A DNA stretch of 64,000 bases from the NCBI RefSeq assembly GCF_019890725.1, contig NZ_JAINZZ010000012.1:62001-126000 (forward strand). The letters run 5' to 3'. The position numbers were made by a program, and so were the translations under genes. The stretch's first letter is position 1. The number at the start of each line of letters is the position of its first letter. The notes beneath the pieces are model-generated. The model ran no database searches. It had not been told where the DNA came from and saw nothing but the letters and a program-made list of their open reading frames with translations. The stretch comes from Actinacidiphila acidipaludis (GTDB lineage: Bacteria > Actinomycetota > Actinomycetes > Streptomycetales > Streptomycetaceae). Shown here in pieces: positions 9,816-18,799 of the stretch.

Positions 9816-10649
9816 ATGCCGACGCCCCCCTCGACGCCGTCCGCGCACTTCTCGTCCGTCCCCTTGTCCCGGCTTACGCTGCTGCTCGCGCTGGTCTTCT
9901 CGTCGCTGCTGACGGTGGCAGGGGCGAGCCCGGCCCAGGCGGCCGGACAGCGCTACGTCGCGCTCGGCGACTCCTACTCCAGCGGCCTGGGGGCGGGCGG
10001 TTACGCCTCCTCGTCCGGCGCCTGCAAGCGCAGCAGCAAGGCCTATCCGGCCCTGTGGGCCGCCGCGCACGCCCCCGCCTCGTTCGTGTCGAGCGCCTGC
10101 GCGGGCGCGCTCACCGGTGACATCGCCGCGCGCCAGCTCGGCCCGGTCAGCGCCTCCACCACTCTGATCAGCGTCAGCGTCGGCGGTCAGGACGCCGGTT
10201 TCAGTGACGTCATGACGACATGTGTCTTCTACTCCGAGGCCACCTGCCTCAACCGGGTCGCCCAAGCACGTCGCTTTGTCGACACCAGCATGCCCCGACT
10301 GCTCGACAGCACCTACGCGGCCATTCACGCCAAGGGACCGAACGCCCGCGTGGTCGTGCTCGGCTACCCGCACCTCTACCAGGTGCCGGGTGACTGTCTG
10401 CTGGGCCTCACCGACGCCTCGCGGAAGGCCATCGACGCGGCCGCCGACGACCTGGACACCGTGATCGCCAAGCGTGCCGCCGACCACGGGTTCGCCTTCG
10501 CGGACGTGCGCGGAAGGTTCAAGGGCCACGAACTTTGTTCGGGTGCACCCTGGTTGCACAGTGTCACGCTGCCGGTCGACGAGTCCTACCACCCGACGGC
10601 GGACGGCCAGTCCGGCGGCTACCTGCCGGCCTTCACCGCCGCTGTCTGA
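9816..10649 (+). CDS. Secreted SGNH/GDSL-family lipase or esterase
   Basis: A 277-residue protein with a signal peptide (hydrophobic core LTLLLALVFSSLLTVAG, probable cut after AQA at about residue 42). Block I is GDSYSSG with nucleophile Ser53, the Gly/Asn region is SVSVGGQDAGF, and the C-terminal His is in SYHPTADGQ. Several paired Cys residues fit the disulfide-stabilised Streptomyces esterases and lipases. A good ribosome binding site (GGAGGA) precedes the ATG. Substrate unknown; it should act outside the cell. Confidence 0.88.
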   Translation: MPTPPSTPSAHFSSVPLSRLTLLLALVFSSLLTVAGASPAQAAGQRYVALGDSYSSGLGAGGYASSSGACKRSSKAYPALWAAAHAPASFVSSACAGALTGDIAARQLGPVSASTTLISVSVGGQDAGFSDVMTTCVFYSEATCLNRVAQARRFVDTSMPRLLDSTYAAIHAKGPNARVVVLGYPHLYQVPGDCLLGLTDASRKAIDAAADDLDTVIAKRAADHGFAFADVRGRFKGHELCSGAPWLHSVTLPVDESYHPTADGQSGGYLPAFTAAV

Positions 10650-10854
10650 CCTGCGCCGCAGCGGCTGCCGGGCCACGTGGCGAGACCGCCGCAAGGCCCG
10701 GCGGCGGATGTGCGGATGTGCCACTGAGTTGTCAACGGCCTTGCACGAAAGGTGAATCCGGCGTGGGAGACGCCTGGGGATGCGCGCGTGACGTGACGGG
10801 GCGATAGGGTTACCCTGCCCGTGCCGGGGTGCCCTCGACAGGGTGGGGAGAGTC

Positions 10855-11121
10855 ATGGAACAGATAGCGATGCCGAGCAGGCCGCGAGTGCCTGCCATCA
10901 CCAACTTCGGTACCAGCGCGTCCAGTGCGCGTCTGGACCGGCACCTCGCCGTGCTCGCCGGGCCTGCCTTGCCGCAGCGCGAGACGGAAGAGGCGACCGT
11001 GCTGATGCGGGAACTGACCTCACGCAACACCCCGCACACCAAGGCCAACCGCGGAGCGCGCGTGTCCCTGTTCGCCCCGCTGCGCAGGCTGCGGCGCTCG
11101 CTGTTCGGCAACCGCGGCTGA
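10855..11121 (+). CDS. Small basic hypothetical protein (88 aa)
   Basis: The ATG at 10855 follows GGGGAGAGTC, a good ribosome binding site. An 11-nt palindrome AGGGTTACCCT stands about 45 nt upstream of the start in the promoter region. The protein has no recognised domain: a Ser/Arg-rich start, a helical middle, and a strongly basic amphipathic C-terminus (FAPLRRLRRSLFGNRG). There is no signal peptide or membrane segment. Codon use is normal for the window. The tail could bind membrane or nucleic acid, but this is speculation. Confidence 0.65.
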   Translation: MEQIAMPSRPRVPAITNFGTSASSARLDRHLAVLAGPALPQRETEEATVLMRELTSRNTPHTKANRGARVSLFAPLRRLRRSLFGNRG

Positions 11122-11394
11122 CCGCCCCGGCACTCCGAACCGCGGCGCCAGCCGCTCCCGCGTCCCGGCACTCCGCCCTGCCCGACCCCGGTCCAGGGCT
11201 CCCCGCTCCCGGCCTCCTCCCCGTCGGAACCTCTGACGGTGGCCCAGCGCTCCGCAAACGGGCTGCCCGGTCCCAGGCCCCGACCCTGCCTGTCCGCGCC
11301 TCCCGCGCCCCTCCAGGCCTCTCTGTCGCCTCTCCCCGGCAGTGGCCTGACGGCCGCGCGGGAGGACTCGGACTCGCAGCCCGGGCCGAAGTTC

Positions 11395-12645
11395 TCATAC
11401 CAGGGCGAACTGCCCGTCCGGGCCCTCCTCGTGGTGTTCCAGCACGGAGGCCGGCCGGCGCCGCGCCGCCGGCACGGGAAGCACCCCCGCACTCCGCAGC
11501 CCCGCCGAAGTCCGTGTGCCCGGCCGCCCGACGTCCGCCAACCGATCGGCGAAAAGCGCGAGTTCCTCCCGCAGCGCGGCGAGCAGCGTCAGGACGCTGA
11601 TCAGCTCCAGCAGGTCGGAGGTGACTTCGCGGGTCCAGGTGGCCGGCCGCAGCGCCTCCAGCGAGCCCGGGGTCCCCGGATCGGTACGGCGCTCGTACCA
11701 CTGCTCCAGCACCCGGACCCCGCCCGCTGTCAGCTCCCAGGCGCCGGCGGAGACGGGCGCGACGACGCCCTCGCCGATCCGCAGCGCCGCCTCCTCGGCC
11801 TCGTACTCCAGCTCGCCGGGCCGAGGTGCGGCCGGCAAGGGCGAGCGGACGTAGGGGCGGCTGCCGCCGGGCAGGCGCAGCCGGCCGTGTTCGCGGCCCG
11901 CGGCGGCGTCGACGGCCCTGGTGGCCCGCGTGTGCAGCCACAGCGACCGTGCGCCCAGGGAGAGCCCGAGGCGCCAGACCTCCGGGTCGACGGGCAGCGG
12001 CACGGCGCAGCCGGCCGGACCGGGGCGGGCGGCCGCGGCGATCCAGGCGAGGACGTCACCGGCGGTCACCGGCAGGCCGAGCCGGTCCGCGAGCCAGTCC
12101 GTGAGGCCCGGCGCGAGGTTGGGGTCGAGGCCGCCCGGTCGGCGGTACAGCGGGCGTATCAGCCCCGGCTTGCCCGCGGGGGAGCGGCCGTCGGGCAGCA
12201 ACGCGGAGAAGGACAGGGCCGGTTCGCGCGCGTCGGGGAGCTGTCCCTGCTCGAGCACGAAGATCTGGTGCTCGTCGGCGACCCGCCACAACTCGGGCCG
12301 TGCCACGTCGATCAGACGGTGGTCGGGGATCAGCCACTGCTGGTCGAACGCGCCGTGCTGCACCCGGACCGGTTCCGGGCACCGGCCGTCCTCCCGAGCC
12401 AGCGCGCTCGTGGGGGTGCGGTGCCCGGGCAACTGGGCGACGGGCGTGCGAAGGCCGCGGGCACGTGTGGTGTGCAGCAGGGATGCCCGGGTGGCGTCGT
12501 CGGGCCCGGCGGTGAGCAAGTTCCAACGCGCCCGCAGGCAGGCCGGCTCCGGGGCCATCGGCCAGCCGCGGCCGAGGCGCAGCGGGCGCACGGACCAGGG
12601 CATCAGGTCGTGCAGCAAGGGCGCGTCATCGCTCACTGCATGCAT
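11395..12645 (-). CDS. Type-ISP restriction/modification enzyme-like specificity protein (stand-alone)
   Basis: A 416-residue protein that resembles the C-terminal specificity part of single-chain type ISP restriction-modification enzymes, for example LPGHRTPTSALARE, FDQQWLIPDHRLIDVARPEL and GLIRPLYRRPGG. The helicase, nuclease and methyltransferase modules of a full enzyme (over 1500 residues) are absent and no partner is adjacent. The C-terminal third (from about residue 300) is helical and of low similarity to anything I know. The start at 12645 is chosen because the upstream extension is of low quality. The role in the host is unknown; it may be an orphan DNA-recognition protein. The family link is from recall of similar Streptomyces proteins. 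Confidence 0.65.
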   Translation of the reverse strand: MHAVSDDAPLLHDLMPWSVRPLRLGRGWPMAPEPACLRARWNLLTAGPDDATRASLLHTTRARGLRTPVAQLPGHRTPTSALAREDGRCPEPVRVQHGAFDQQWLIPDHRLIDVARPELWRVADEHQIFVLEQGQLPDAREPALSFSALLPDGRSPAGKPGLIRPLYRRPGGLDPNLAPGLTDWLADRLGLPVTAGDVLAWIAAAARPGPAGCAVPLPVDPEVWRLGLSLGARSLWLHTRATRAVDAAAGREHGRLRLPGGSRPYVRSPLPAAPRPGELEYEAEEAALRIGEGVVAPVSAGAWELTAGGVRVLEQWYERRTDPGTPGSLEALRPATWTREVTSDLLELISVLTLLAALREELALFADRLADVGRPGTRTSAGLRSAGVLPVPAARRRPASVLEHHEEGPDGQFALV

Positions 12646-12771
12646 GCTACTGACGGCTTCTCGCAGCCTCCACGGTTCGCCGTGGCTCCCCGCTCGGCGT
12701 CGGGGCAACGGCCTTGGGGCCCAAAGGGGTTGCCGCCGCCTTGCGTGGCTGGCGGGCGGTGGGGCGCTGGT

Positions 12772-13518
12772 TCAGGGCGCGTCCATGGTGACGGTGAAGG
12801 AGAAGCGGTCGCCCCGGTAGTGGATCCGCACCACGTCCACCGCTCGGCCGGTGTCGTCGTACGTCACCCCGGTGTAGTGCAGTATCGGGCTGAGCAGCGG
12901 GACCTGCAGCAGCCGGGCGGTCTCCGGCGCGGCCAGGCGGGCCTCCACCGTGTCGGTGATCCGGCTGATCCGCACGCCCAGCGCGTCCCGCAGCACCTTG
13001 GTCATCGGCCAGCGCTCCAGGTCGCCGAGGTCGATGCGGGCGGCGAGGTCCGGGCGCACGAAGTTCTCGGCCCAGTTGGTGGGCTCCCCCTTCTCGTCGC
13101 AGCGCAGCCGCCGGTACGCCACGGCCTCCTTGAGGTCGGGGAAGTGCTCGGCGGCCTCCGCGGGGAGCGGCTCGGTGCCGTGGCCGATCACCGACGTGCG
13201 GCCGCCCGACTGCTGGGCCACGATCGCGTCGACCGAACCGAGCAGCTTCACCGGAGCCCCCCGTTGCGCCGCCGGCTCTATGAAGGTGCCGCGCCGGCGG
13301 TGGCGGGAGATCAGACCCTCGTCCTCCAGTTCCTTGAGGGCCTGGCGCATGGTGAGCACGCTCACTCCGTAGTGCCCGGCGAGGTCGTCCTCGGTGGGCA
13401 GGCGCAGCGGGGCTTCCGGGCGCCGGCCCAGTATCGAGGCGCGCAGCGACTGCGAGACCTGGTACCACAGTGGCAGCTTGCGGTTCAGGACCAGCGAGTC
13501 GGGAGCGAAGGCGTTCAC
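12772..13518 (-). CDS. GntR/HutC-family regulator with UTRA domain, coupled to hmgA
   Basis: A 248-residue protein: an N-terminal winged helix ([20 protein letters not shown], then [17 protein letters not shown]) and a C-terminal UTRA effector domain ending in [14 protein letters not shown]. Its ATG overlaps the hmgA stop codon (13515-13518), so it is translated from the hmgA transcript. Such placement predicts feedback control of homogentisate breakdown, with homogentisate or a related acid as the ligand. The palindrome at 14835-14872 is the candidate operator. Ligand and site are inferences. Confidence 0.88.
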   Translation of the reverse strand: MNAFAPDSLVLNRKLPLWYQVSQSLRASILGRRPEAPLRLPTEDDLAGHYGVSVLTMRQALKELEDEGLISRHRRRGTFIEPAAQRGAPVKLLGSVDAIVAQQSGGRTSVIGHGTEPLPAEAAEHFPDLKEAVAYRRLRCDEKGEPTNWAENFVRPDLAARIDLGDLERWPMTKVLRDALGVRISRITDTVEARLAAPETARLLQVPLLSPILHYTGVTYDDTGRAVDVVRIHYRGDRFSFTVTMDAP

Positions 13519-14810
13519 AGCCCGAAGTGTCTCTCAAGCCCCTCCCAGACCCGGTCGTACCCCTCCTGCCGGTGAGAGCCGCCCAGCGCGAACTCGGTCG
13601 GCACGACGGGCCAGCGCGTCTCGAACATGAAGGCCAGGCCGTCGTCGATCTTCTGCGGGACGAGCTCGGCGGTGCTCGCCCGGTCGAAGGTGGTCCGGTC
13701 CGGGCCGTGCGCGGACATCATGTTGTGCAGGGAGGCGCCGCCGGGGACGAACCCCTCGGCCTTCGCGTCGTAGGCGCCCTCGACCAGGCCCATGAACTCC
13801 GACATCACGTTGCGGTGGAAGTACGGGGGACGGAAGGTGTCCTCCCCGACCAGCCAGCGGGGAGCGAAGACCACGAAGTCCGCGTTCGCCAGGCCGGGAG
13901 TGTCGGACGGCGACGTGAGCACCGTGAAGATCGACGGGTCGGGGTGGTCGTAGCTGATCGACCCCAGCACGTTGAACGTGCGCAGGTCGTACAGGTACGG
14001 GACGTGGTTGCCGTGCCAGGCCACCACGTCCAGCGGGGAGTGGCCGTAGACCGCGGCCCACAGGTTGCCGCCGAACTTGTTGATCACCTCGGTCTCCTCG
14101 TCGCCGTCCTCGTAGGCGGCGACGGGGGCGAGGAAGTCACGGGCGTTGGCCAGGCCGTTGGCGCCGATCGGGCCGAGGTCGGGCAGCTGGAACGGCTGAC
14201 CGTAGTTCTCGCAGACGTAGCCGCGAGCCGTGCCCTCCGGGAGTTCGACCCGGAAGCGCACACCCCGCGGGATCAGGGCCACGTGGCCGGGCTCGGCCTG
14301 CAGCACGCCGAGTTCGGTCCTGATCAGCAGGATGCCGCGCTGCGGCACGATCAGGAACTCCCCGTCGGACGAGGAGAACACCCGGCGTTCCATCGAGCGG
14401 TTGGCGGCGTACCAGTGGATGCCGATGCCCTCGCGGCGCAGTACGTCCCCGTTGCCACCCACGGTCACCAGGCCCTGGACGAAGTCCGTGGGCTCGTCGG
14501 GCATCGGGAGCGGGCTCCAGCGCAGCCGGTTCGGGTCCGGCTCCACGTCACGGAACGGAGCGCCGCGCAACCAGCCGTTGTCCACCCGGCGGAACGGCGG
14601 ATGCGCCGCCGAGGGGCGGATGCGGTACAGCCAGCTGCGCCGGTTGCGCGCCCGCGGTTCGGTGAACGCGGTCCCGCTCAACTGCTCCGCGTAGAGCCCG
14701 AAGGGCGCGCGCTGCGGGGCGTTGCGCCCTACCGGGAGCGCTCCGGACACGGCCTCACTGCTGTGTTCGTTGCCGAAGCCCGGCGAATAGTCGAGGTCCT
14801 TGCCGCCCAT
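13515..14810 (-). CDS. hmgA: Homogentisate 1,2-dioxygenase
   Basis: A 431-residue protein of the normal length for the family. It begins [19 protein letters not shown], a signature of homogentisate dioxygenase, and carries the conserved later segments [20 protein letters not shown] and [15 protein letters not shown] with the iron-binding His and Glu region. It opens the ring of homogentisate to maleylacetoacetate in Phe/Tyr catabolism. The isomerase and fumarylacetoacetase genes are not next to it, which is common in Streptomyces. It is co-transcribed with the GntR regulator behind it. Confidence 0.97.
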   Translation of the reverse strand: MGGKDLDYSPGFGNEHSSEAVSGALPVGRNAPQRAPFGLYAEQLSGTAFTEPRARNRRSWLYRIRPSAAHPPFRRVDNGWLRGAPFRDVEPDPNRLRWSPLPMPDEPTDFVQGLVTVGGNGDVLRREGIGIHWYAANRSMERRVFSSSDGEFLIVPQRGILLIRTELGVLQAEPGHVALIPRGVRFRVELPEGTARGYVCENYGQPFQLPDLGPIGANGLANARDFLAPVAAYEDGDEETEVINKFGGNLWAAVYGHSPLDVVAWHGNHVPYLYDLRTFNVLGSISYDHPDPSIFTVLTSPSDTPGLANADFVVFAPRWLVGEDTFRPPYFHRNVMSEFMGLVEGAYDAKAEGFVPGGASLHNMMSAHGPDRTTFDRASTAELVPQKIDDGLAFMFETRWPVVPTEFALGGSHRQEGYDRVWEGLERHFGL

Positions 14811-14834
14811 GAGGTGCTCCCCGTCCTGTCCTGT

Positions 14835-14872
14835 CGTCCTGATTCCTATGCTGAGCCATAGGAATCAGGACG
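14835..14872. promoter_or_regulatory. Long perfect palindrome in the hmgA promoter (candidate GntR operator)
   Basis: Two 16-nt arms, CGTCCTGATTCCTATG at 14835-14850 and its exact complement at 14857-14872, are separated by CTGAGC. The palindrome starts 25 nt upstream of the hmgA ATG. Perfect symmetry over 32 nt at this position strongly suggests a regulator binding site; the linked UTRA-type GntR is the obvious candidate. A hairpin function in the 5' UTR is an alternative. Confidence 0.75.
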
Positions 14873-14951
14873 GCAAGCCCTCGATTGGGCCTGTGGACAA
14901 CCCCTGGCGCCGGGCTTGTGGACAACGCCGACGCAGGTCAGGCCCGCTCTG

Positions 14952-15668
14952 TCAGACTGGAGCGGCTCCTCCCGGCAACCGGGTGGCCAGGGCGCGGACC
15001 GTCGCCGCGGCGGCCACCGCGTGCCCGCGCGCCGAGAAGTGCACGAGGTCGGCGCTGTACAGGTCGCGGTCGCCGGCGGCCGGATGCCCGTCCATCCCGA
15101 CCACCAGCACGCCATGCCGGGCGGCGGCCGCGCCGGTCACGGAGTTCAGTACGCCGACGCCCTGCTCCAGCGGGCTGCCGCGCAGTTCGGGTACGGCCCG
15201 CGCCACGTCGGTCAGGGCGTAGGTGAAGACTGTTGTGCCGGGGTTCGCGAGCCCGGCGAACAGGAGGTCCAGTTCCCTGCCCACGCGGGCGGGGGAGAAG
15301 CCCGGCAGGAGCAGGTCGTTGCCGCCGCAGACCACGCACACCAGATCGGGCCCGAACCCCGCGGCTGCGGCCGCCTGCCCGGCCCGCACCTGGGCGGCGG
15401 TCCGGCCGCGCACGCCGAGGTTGGTGTAGGCCAGATCGGGCGTCGCGGTGCGCAGTACCTCGGCCACCCGGTCCGCCCAGGAGGCCGTCCGGTAGCCGGG
15501 CAGCGGGTCGCCCAGCCCCTCGGCGAGGCTGTCGCCGACCACGGCGAAGCGTTTCCAGGGTGCGTCGCGCAGAAGCAGGGCCCCTTCGCCCTCGGCCAGG
15601 CAGTGCGGGTCGGCGGCCTCGGCCGGGAACACGGCGGGGTCGTGCGCGTACGGTGTGGCGTTCGCCAT
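14952..15668 (-). CDS. Intracellular SGNH/GDSL hydrolase
   Basis: A 238-residue SGNH hydrolase without a signal peptide. Block I GDSLAEG gives Ser47, block III is CGGNDLLLP, and the catalytic Asp/His block is SADLVHFSARGH. It resembles cytoplasmic esterases of the TesA/GDSL_2 type. The ATG at 15668 lies 1 nt after the stop of the MFS exporter gene on the same strand, so the two form an operon. The substrate may be linked to what the exporter moves, but nothing in the sequence defines it. Confidence 0.86.
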   Translation of the reverse strand: MANATPYAHDPAVFPAEAADPHCLAEGEGALLLRDAPWKRFAVVGDSLAEGLGDPLPGYRTASWADRVAEVLRTATPDLAYTNLGVRGRTAAQVRAGQAAAAAGFGPDLVCVVCGGNDLLLPGFSPARVGRELDLLFAGLANPGTTVFTYALTDVARAVPELRGSPLEQGVGVLNSVTGAAAARHGVLVVGMDGHPAAGDRDLYSADLVHFSARGHAVAAAATVRALATRLPGGAAPV

Positions 15669-15669
15669 C

Positions 15670-17157
15670 TCAGGACTCCTTGGTGCGGGCCGTGGCCGGA
15701 GATGCGGGGGGGAAGCGGGCCATGAGGAGCCCGACGGCCGCGGCAAGGGCGCCCAGTACGCCGCAGGCCAGGTAGACGTCACGGAAGGCCTGCGGCCCGC
15801 TCAGGGAGTGGGCGGTGAAGATCGCGCCGGTGGCGGCGACGCCGAGGGCGCCGCCCAACTGCCGTGCCGTGGTGGTCATGCCGACGCCCGAGGCGAACTG
15901 CCGAGGCGGCAGGGAGGTCGCGGCCGCGGTGGAGAGCGCGGTCAGCGTGGCGCCGAAGGCCGCACCGCCGACCAGCCCCATCGGCAGCCACAGCGCCAGG
16001 AAGCGCGGTTCGGCCCCGAGGTGGGCGTACGTCCAGACGCTGACCAGCGCGTAAGCCGCCATCGAGACGGCCACGACCGCAGGCAGGTGGCGCGGTCGCG
16101 CGAGCCTGCCGACCGCCACCGCCGCGACCGCGGAGGTGAGAGCGCCCGGCGTGACCGCGAAGCCGGCCTTGAGCACCGAGTAGTGCCAGACCGTGGTGAG
16201 GAACAGCGGACTGCACAGGAGCCAGGCGAAGAGGGCCGCCCCGGTGCAGGCGGCCGCGACGGAGGCCACGGCGAAGGTGGGGTTGCGGAACAGACGCGTT
16301 TCGACGGCCGGCACCTCGTGCCGCGCGGACCGTCCCAGCGCGGCGGCGCTGAGCAGCAGTCCGCCGGCCGAACTGCCCAGCGTCGCGGCTGACGTCCAGC
16401 CCCAGTCGCTGCCCTTGGTCAGTCCGAGGACGAGCAGTGCGATGCCCGCCGAGAAGGCCACCGTCCCCACCGGATCGGGCAACCGCCGCCCACCGCCGCT
16501 GCGTTCGGGAAGCCCGCGCAGGCCGGCGACGATCAGCACGAGGCCCGCGGGCACGTTGATCAGGAAGACCGAGCGCCAGCCGAAGGCGTCGACCAGCACA
16601 CCGCCCAGCGCGGGCCCGGCCGCGGTGGCCAGCGACCCCGCCGCGCCCCAGGCGCCGATCGCCGCCGCGAGCCCGGCGGGTGGGGTGGTGGCGAGCAGCA
16701 GGCCGAGCGCGGCCGGGATCATCCCCGCTGCCGCGGCCCCCTGCACGGCCCGGGCCGCGACCAGCCAGGACAGGCCGGGTGCGGCGGCGCACAGCGCCGA
16801 GGCGCAGGTGAAGAGGGTGAGGGAGAACAGGAAGACGCGCCTGCGGCCGAAGGCGTCGGCCAGGCGGCCGACCGGGGTCAGCAGTGCGGCGAAGAGCACC
16901 GCGTAGCTGCTCACCACCCAGGACAGGTCCGAGAGGCGGTCACCGGGGAAGCTCCTCGCCAGGTCGGGGAAGGCCACGTTGACCACGGTGGTGTCGAGGA
17001 AGGCGATGAAGGTGGCGCCCGCTGTCAGCAGTAGCACCAGGCCGGGGCGGAGGCCGCCCGCCGGATCCCGGACGCCGGCGGCGGGAGCCCGGCCGGGTGG
17101 GGCGGTGGAGGAGGGCGGGGGAGCGGACGGAGAGGGCGGTGAAGACGATGACGACAT
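15670..17157 (-). CDS. MFS drug-efflux transporter, DHA2 (14-TM) type
   Basis: A 495-residue membrane protein. A hydrophilic Ser/Pro-rich start of about 35 residues is followed by FLDTTVVNVAFPDL, a motif D1 typical of EmrB/QacA proton antiporters, then motif A (GRLADAFGRRRVF) and WRSVFLINVPAG after TM5-6. The number of hydrophobic segments fits 14 TM. It probably exports a toxic or secreted small molecule. A TetR gene is divergent and an inverted repeat lies between them (17206-17222), predicting repression by that TetR. ATG 17157 is preferred; the frame upstream covers the operator. Confidence 0.9.
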   Translation of the reverse strand: MSSSSSPPSPSAPPPSSTAPPGRAPAAGVRDPAGGLRPGLVLLLTAGATFIAFLDTTVVNVAFPDLARSFPGDRLSDLSWVVSSYAVLFAALLTPVGRLADAFGRRRVFLFSLTLFTCASALCAAAPGLSWLVAARAVQGAAAAGMIPAALGLLLATTPPAGLAAAIGAWGAAGSLATAAGPALGGVLVDAFGWRSVFLINVPAGLVLIVAGLRGLPERSGGGRRLPDPVGTVAFSAGIALLVLGLTKGSDWGWTSAATLGSSAGGLLLSAAALGRSARHEVPAVETRLFRNPTFAVASVAAACTGAALFAWLLCSPLFLTTVWHYSVLKAGFAVTPGALTSAVAAVAVGRLARPRHLPAVVAVSMAAYALVSVWTYAHLGAEPRFLALWLPMGLVGGAAFGATLTALSTAAATSLPPRQFASGVGMTTTARQLGGALGVAATGAIFTAHSLSGPQAFRDVYLACGVLGALAAAVGLLMARFPPASPATARTKES

Positions 17158-17180
17158 GGCCGTCCTGCCTTGTGGGAGAC

Positions 17181-17222
17181 GGAACATACTGACGGTACGG
17201 AACATACATACCGTAGGTATGT
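17181..17222. promoter_or_regulatory. TetR-type operator between the MFS exporter and tetR
   Basis: ACATACC-GTA-GGTATGT (17206-17222) is a perfect 7+3+7 inverted repeat. The 9-mer GGAACATAC occurs twice just beside it (17181-17189 and 17199-17207). The patch is AT-rich against its surroundings and lies about 25-50 nt from the MFS start and 64 nt from the TetR start, so one bound dimer could block both promoters. Confidence 0.72.
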
Positions 17223-17285
17223 CTATGTCAAGGCTCGCCTGTTGGCTACGCTGGGAGCGCAGTCCGAACGACAGGAGAGTGGGCC

Positions 17286-17993
17286 GTGGCAGCACCGCGC
17301 ACAGCGACTGATGACGGCGCACGCCCGAGCGGCGGCCGCGCCGCGGCAACCGTCCGCGGAACCGCCGCCGCACCTTCGCGCGCCGCGACCGCGGGCGCCG
17401 CAGGACGCCGTCAGCGCGAACGCTCCGACGCCACGGTGGAGGACCTGCTCGCCGCGGCCCGCGCACTGTTCGCCGCCGACGGCTACGCGGCGACCTCGCT
17501 CGACGCCGTGTGCGACCGCGCCGGCGTCACCAAAGGCGCGCTCTACCACCACTTCTCCGGCAAGCAGCAGCTGTTCGCCGCCGTCTACGCGCGAGAGCAG
17601 GACCTGCTCAACGCCCGCATCTCCGCGGCCTACCGCGAGGTGGCCGACGATCCGTGGGAAGCGGTGTACGAGGGCAGCCGCGCCTACCTGGAAGCGTCGC
17701 TGGACCCCGGGGTCCAGCGCATCACCCTGCTCGACGCCCCCGGTGCGCTCGGCTGGGAGGCCATGCACGAACTGGGCGTCAACTGCCGTGAGCTGACCCT
17801 GCGTGGAGTGGAACGGGCCATCAGACGCGGGGCGATCGCGCCGCGCGCCGCCGAACCGCTGGCCTCCATGCTGTACGGCGGGCTCAGCGAGAGCGCCATG
17901 GCGGTCGTGCGCTCCGAGGACCCCGAGACTGCGCTGGCCGAGTCCCTGGCCGGACTCCGGCTGATGTTCGACGCCCTCGCAGGCAAGGACTGA
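17286..17993 (+). CDS. TetR-family regulator, likely repressor of the divergent MFS exporter
   Basis: A 235-residue protein with an unusually long Ala/Arg-rich leader of about 45 residues, then the TetR helix-turn-helix (LFAADGYAATSLDAVCDRAG, then VTKGALYHHFSGKQQLF). The C-terminal domain has the TetR_C_33-like pattern EAVYEGSRAYLEASLDPGVQR with RITLLDAPGALGW. The GTG start has GGAGAG at proper distance. It is divergent from the exporter and followed after 3 nt by a second TetR gene. Confidence 0.9.
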   Translation: MAAPRTATDDGARPSGGRAAATVRGTAAAPSRAATAGAAGRRQRERSDATVEDLLAAARALFAADGYAATSLDAVCDRAGVTKGALYHHFSGKQQLFAAVYAREQDLLNARISAAYREVADDPWEAVYEGSRAYLEASLDPGVQRITLLDAPGALGWEAMHELGVNCRELTLRGVERAIRRGAIAPRAAEPLASMLYGGLSESAMAVVRSEDPETALAESLAGLRLMFDALAGKD

Positions 17994-17996
17994 GGC

Positions 17997-18626
17997 ATGC
18001 CCGGCGCACCACGCCCGCACACGCCCCGGGCGATGCCGCCCGACGCAGCCCTGCGGCGCGCGCCGGTGCAACGGCGCAGCACCGAACGCCTGGCGCGGAT
18101 CCTCGACGCCTGCGCGGCGGAGCTGGACGAAGGGGGTTACGAGCGGTTGAGCACGCGGGCGGTGGCGGCCCGGGCGGGCGTTCCCATCGGGTCGGTGTAC
18201 CGGTTCTTCACCGACAAGCGGGCCATGACCGACGCGCTGGCGCACCGCAATCTCGACGAGTTCCTGGACCGGGCGGCCGCGCGTCTCGCCGAGCCCGGCA
18301 CCGGCCCCGACTGGCGCACCGCGGTCGATGTCCTCGTCGACGAGTACACCGCCATGAAACGCACAGCGCCGGGATTCGCCCTGGTCGACTTCGGAGTGCC
18401 GGGCGAGACCAACGAGGATCTGGCCGATCGCCTGCCGGCCCTGCTGGGGGACCGGCTCACCGCCGATCCGGGCGACCCGAGGCTGCGCCTCGCCCTGGTC
18501 GTCGCGGTGGAAACGGCGGACGCCGCACTGCAGTTGGCGTTCCGGACCGATCCCGCGGGCGACGCTCGGGTGGTCGCCGAGACGAAGGCGCTGCTGCGGG
18601 CGTATCTGGCCACGGTCCTGGGCTGA
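17997..18626 (+). CDS. TetR-family regulator (second of a tandem pair)
   Basis: A 209-residue protein. The DNA-binding part reads LDEGGYERLSTRAVAARAGV, then PIGSVYRFFTDKRAMTDALA; the ligand domain is distinct from that of the preceding TetR, so this is not a recent duplicate. The ATG starts 3 nt after the first tetR stop, so the two are translated together. Target genes are unknown; control of the exporter by two TetR proteins is one possibility. Confidence 0.87.
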   Translation: MPGAPRPHTPRAMPPDAALRRAPVQRRSTERLARILDACAAELDEGGYERLSTRAVAARAGVPIGSVYRFFTDKRAMTDALAHRNLDEFLDRAAARLAEPGTGPDWRTAVDVLVDEYTAMKRTAPGFALVDFGVPGETNEDLADRLPALLGDRLTADPGDPRLRLALVVAVETADAALQLAFRTDPAGDARVVAETKALLRAYLATVLG

Positions 18627-18799
18627 CGGCCGCGCACAGCGACGGAAAAGCCCGCGCAGGCCGTACCGGAACGCCGCCCGAGACGGTCTCAAGGAGTTAT
18701 CCACAGGCGCCGTGCACGGACCGTCGCCGTGCCGGTACCGGCGGGTAATGTCGGATCCGACACGCGATCCAACGCCGTCGCCGTCCAGGGGAGTCACCG

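Noticed and set aside
17158-17466. N-terminal extension of the MFS exporter frame upstream of 17157
   Set aside because: It would run through the operator and the divergent tetR start, and its composition is not protein-like.
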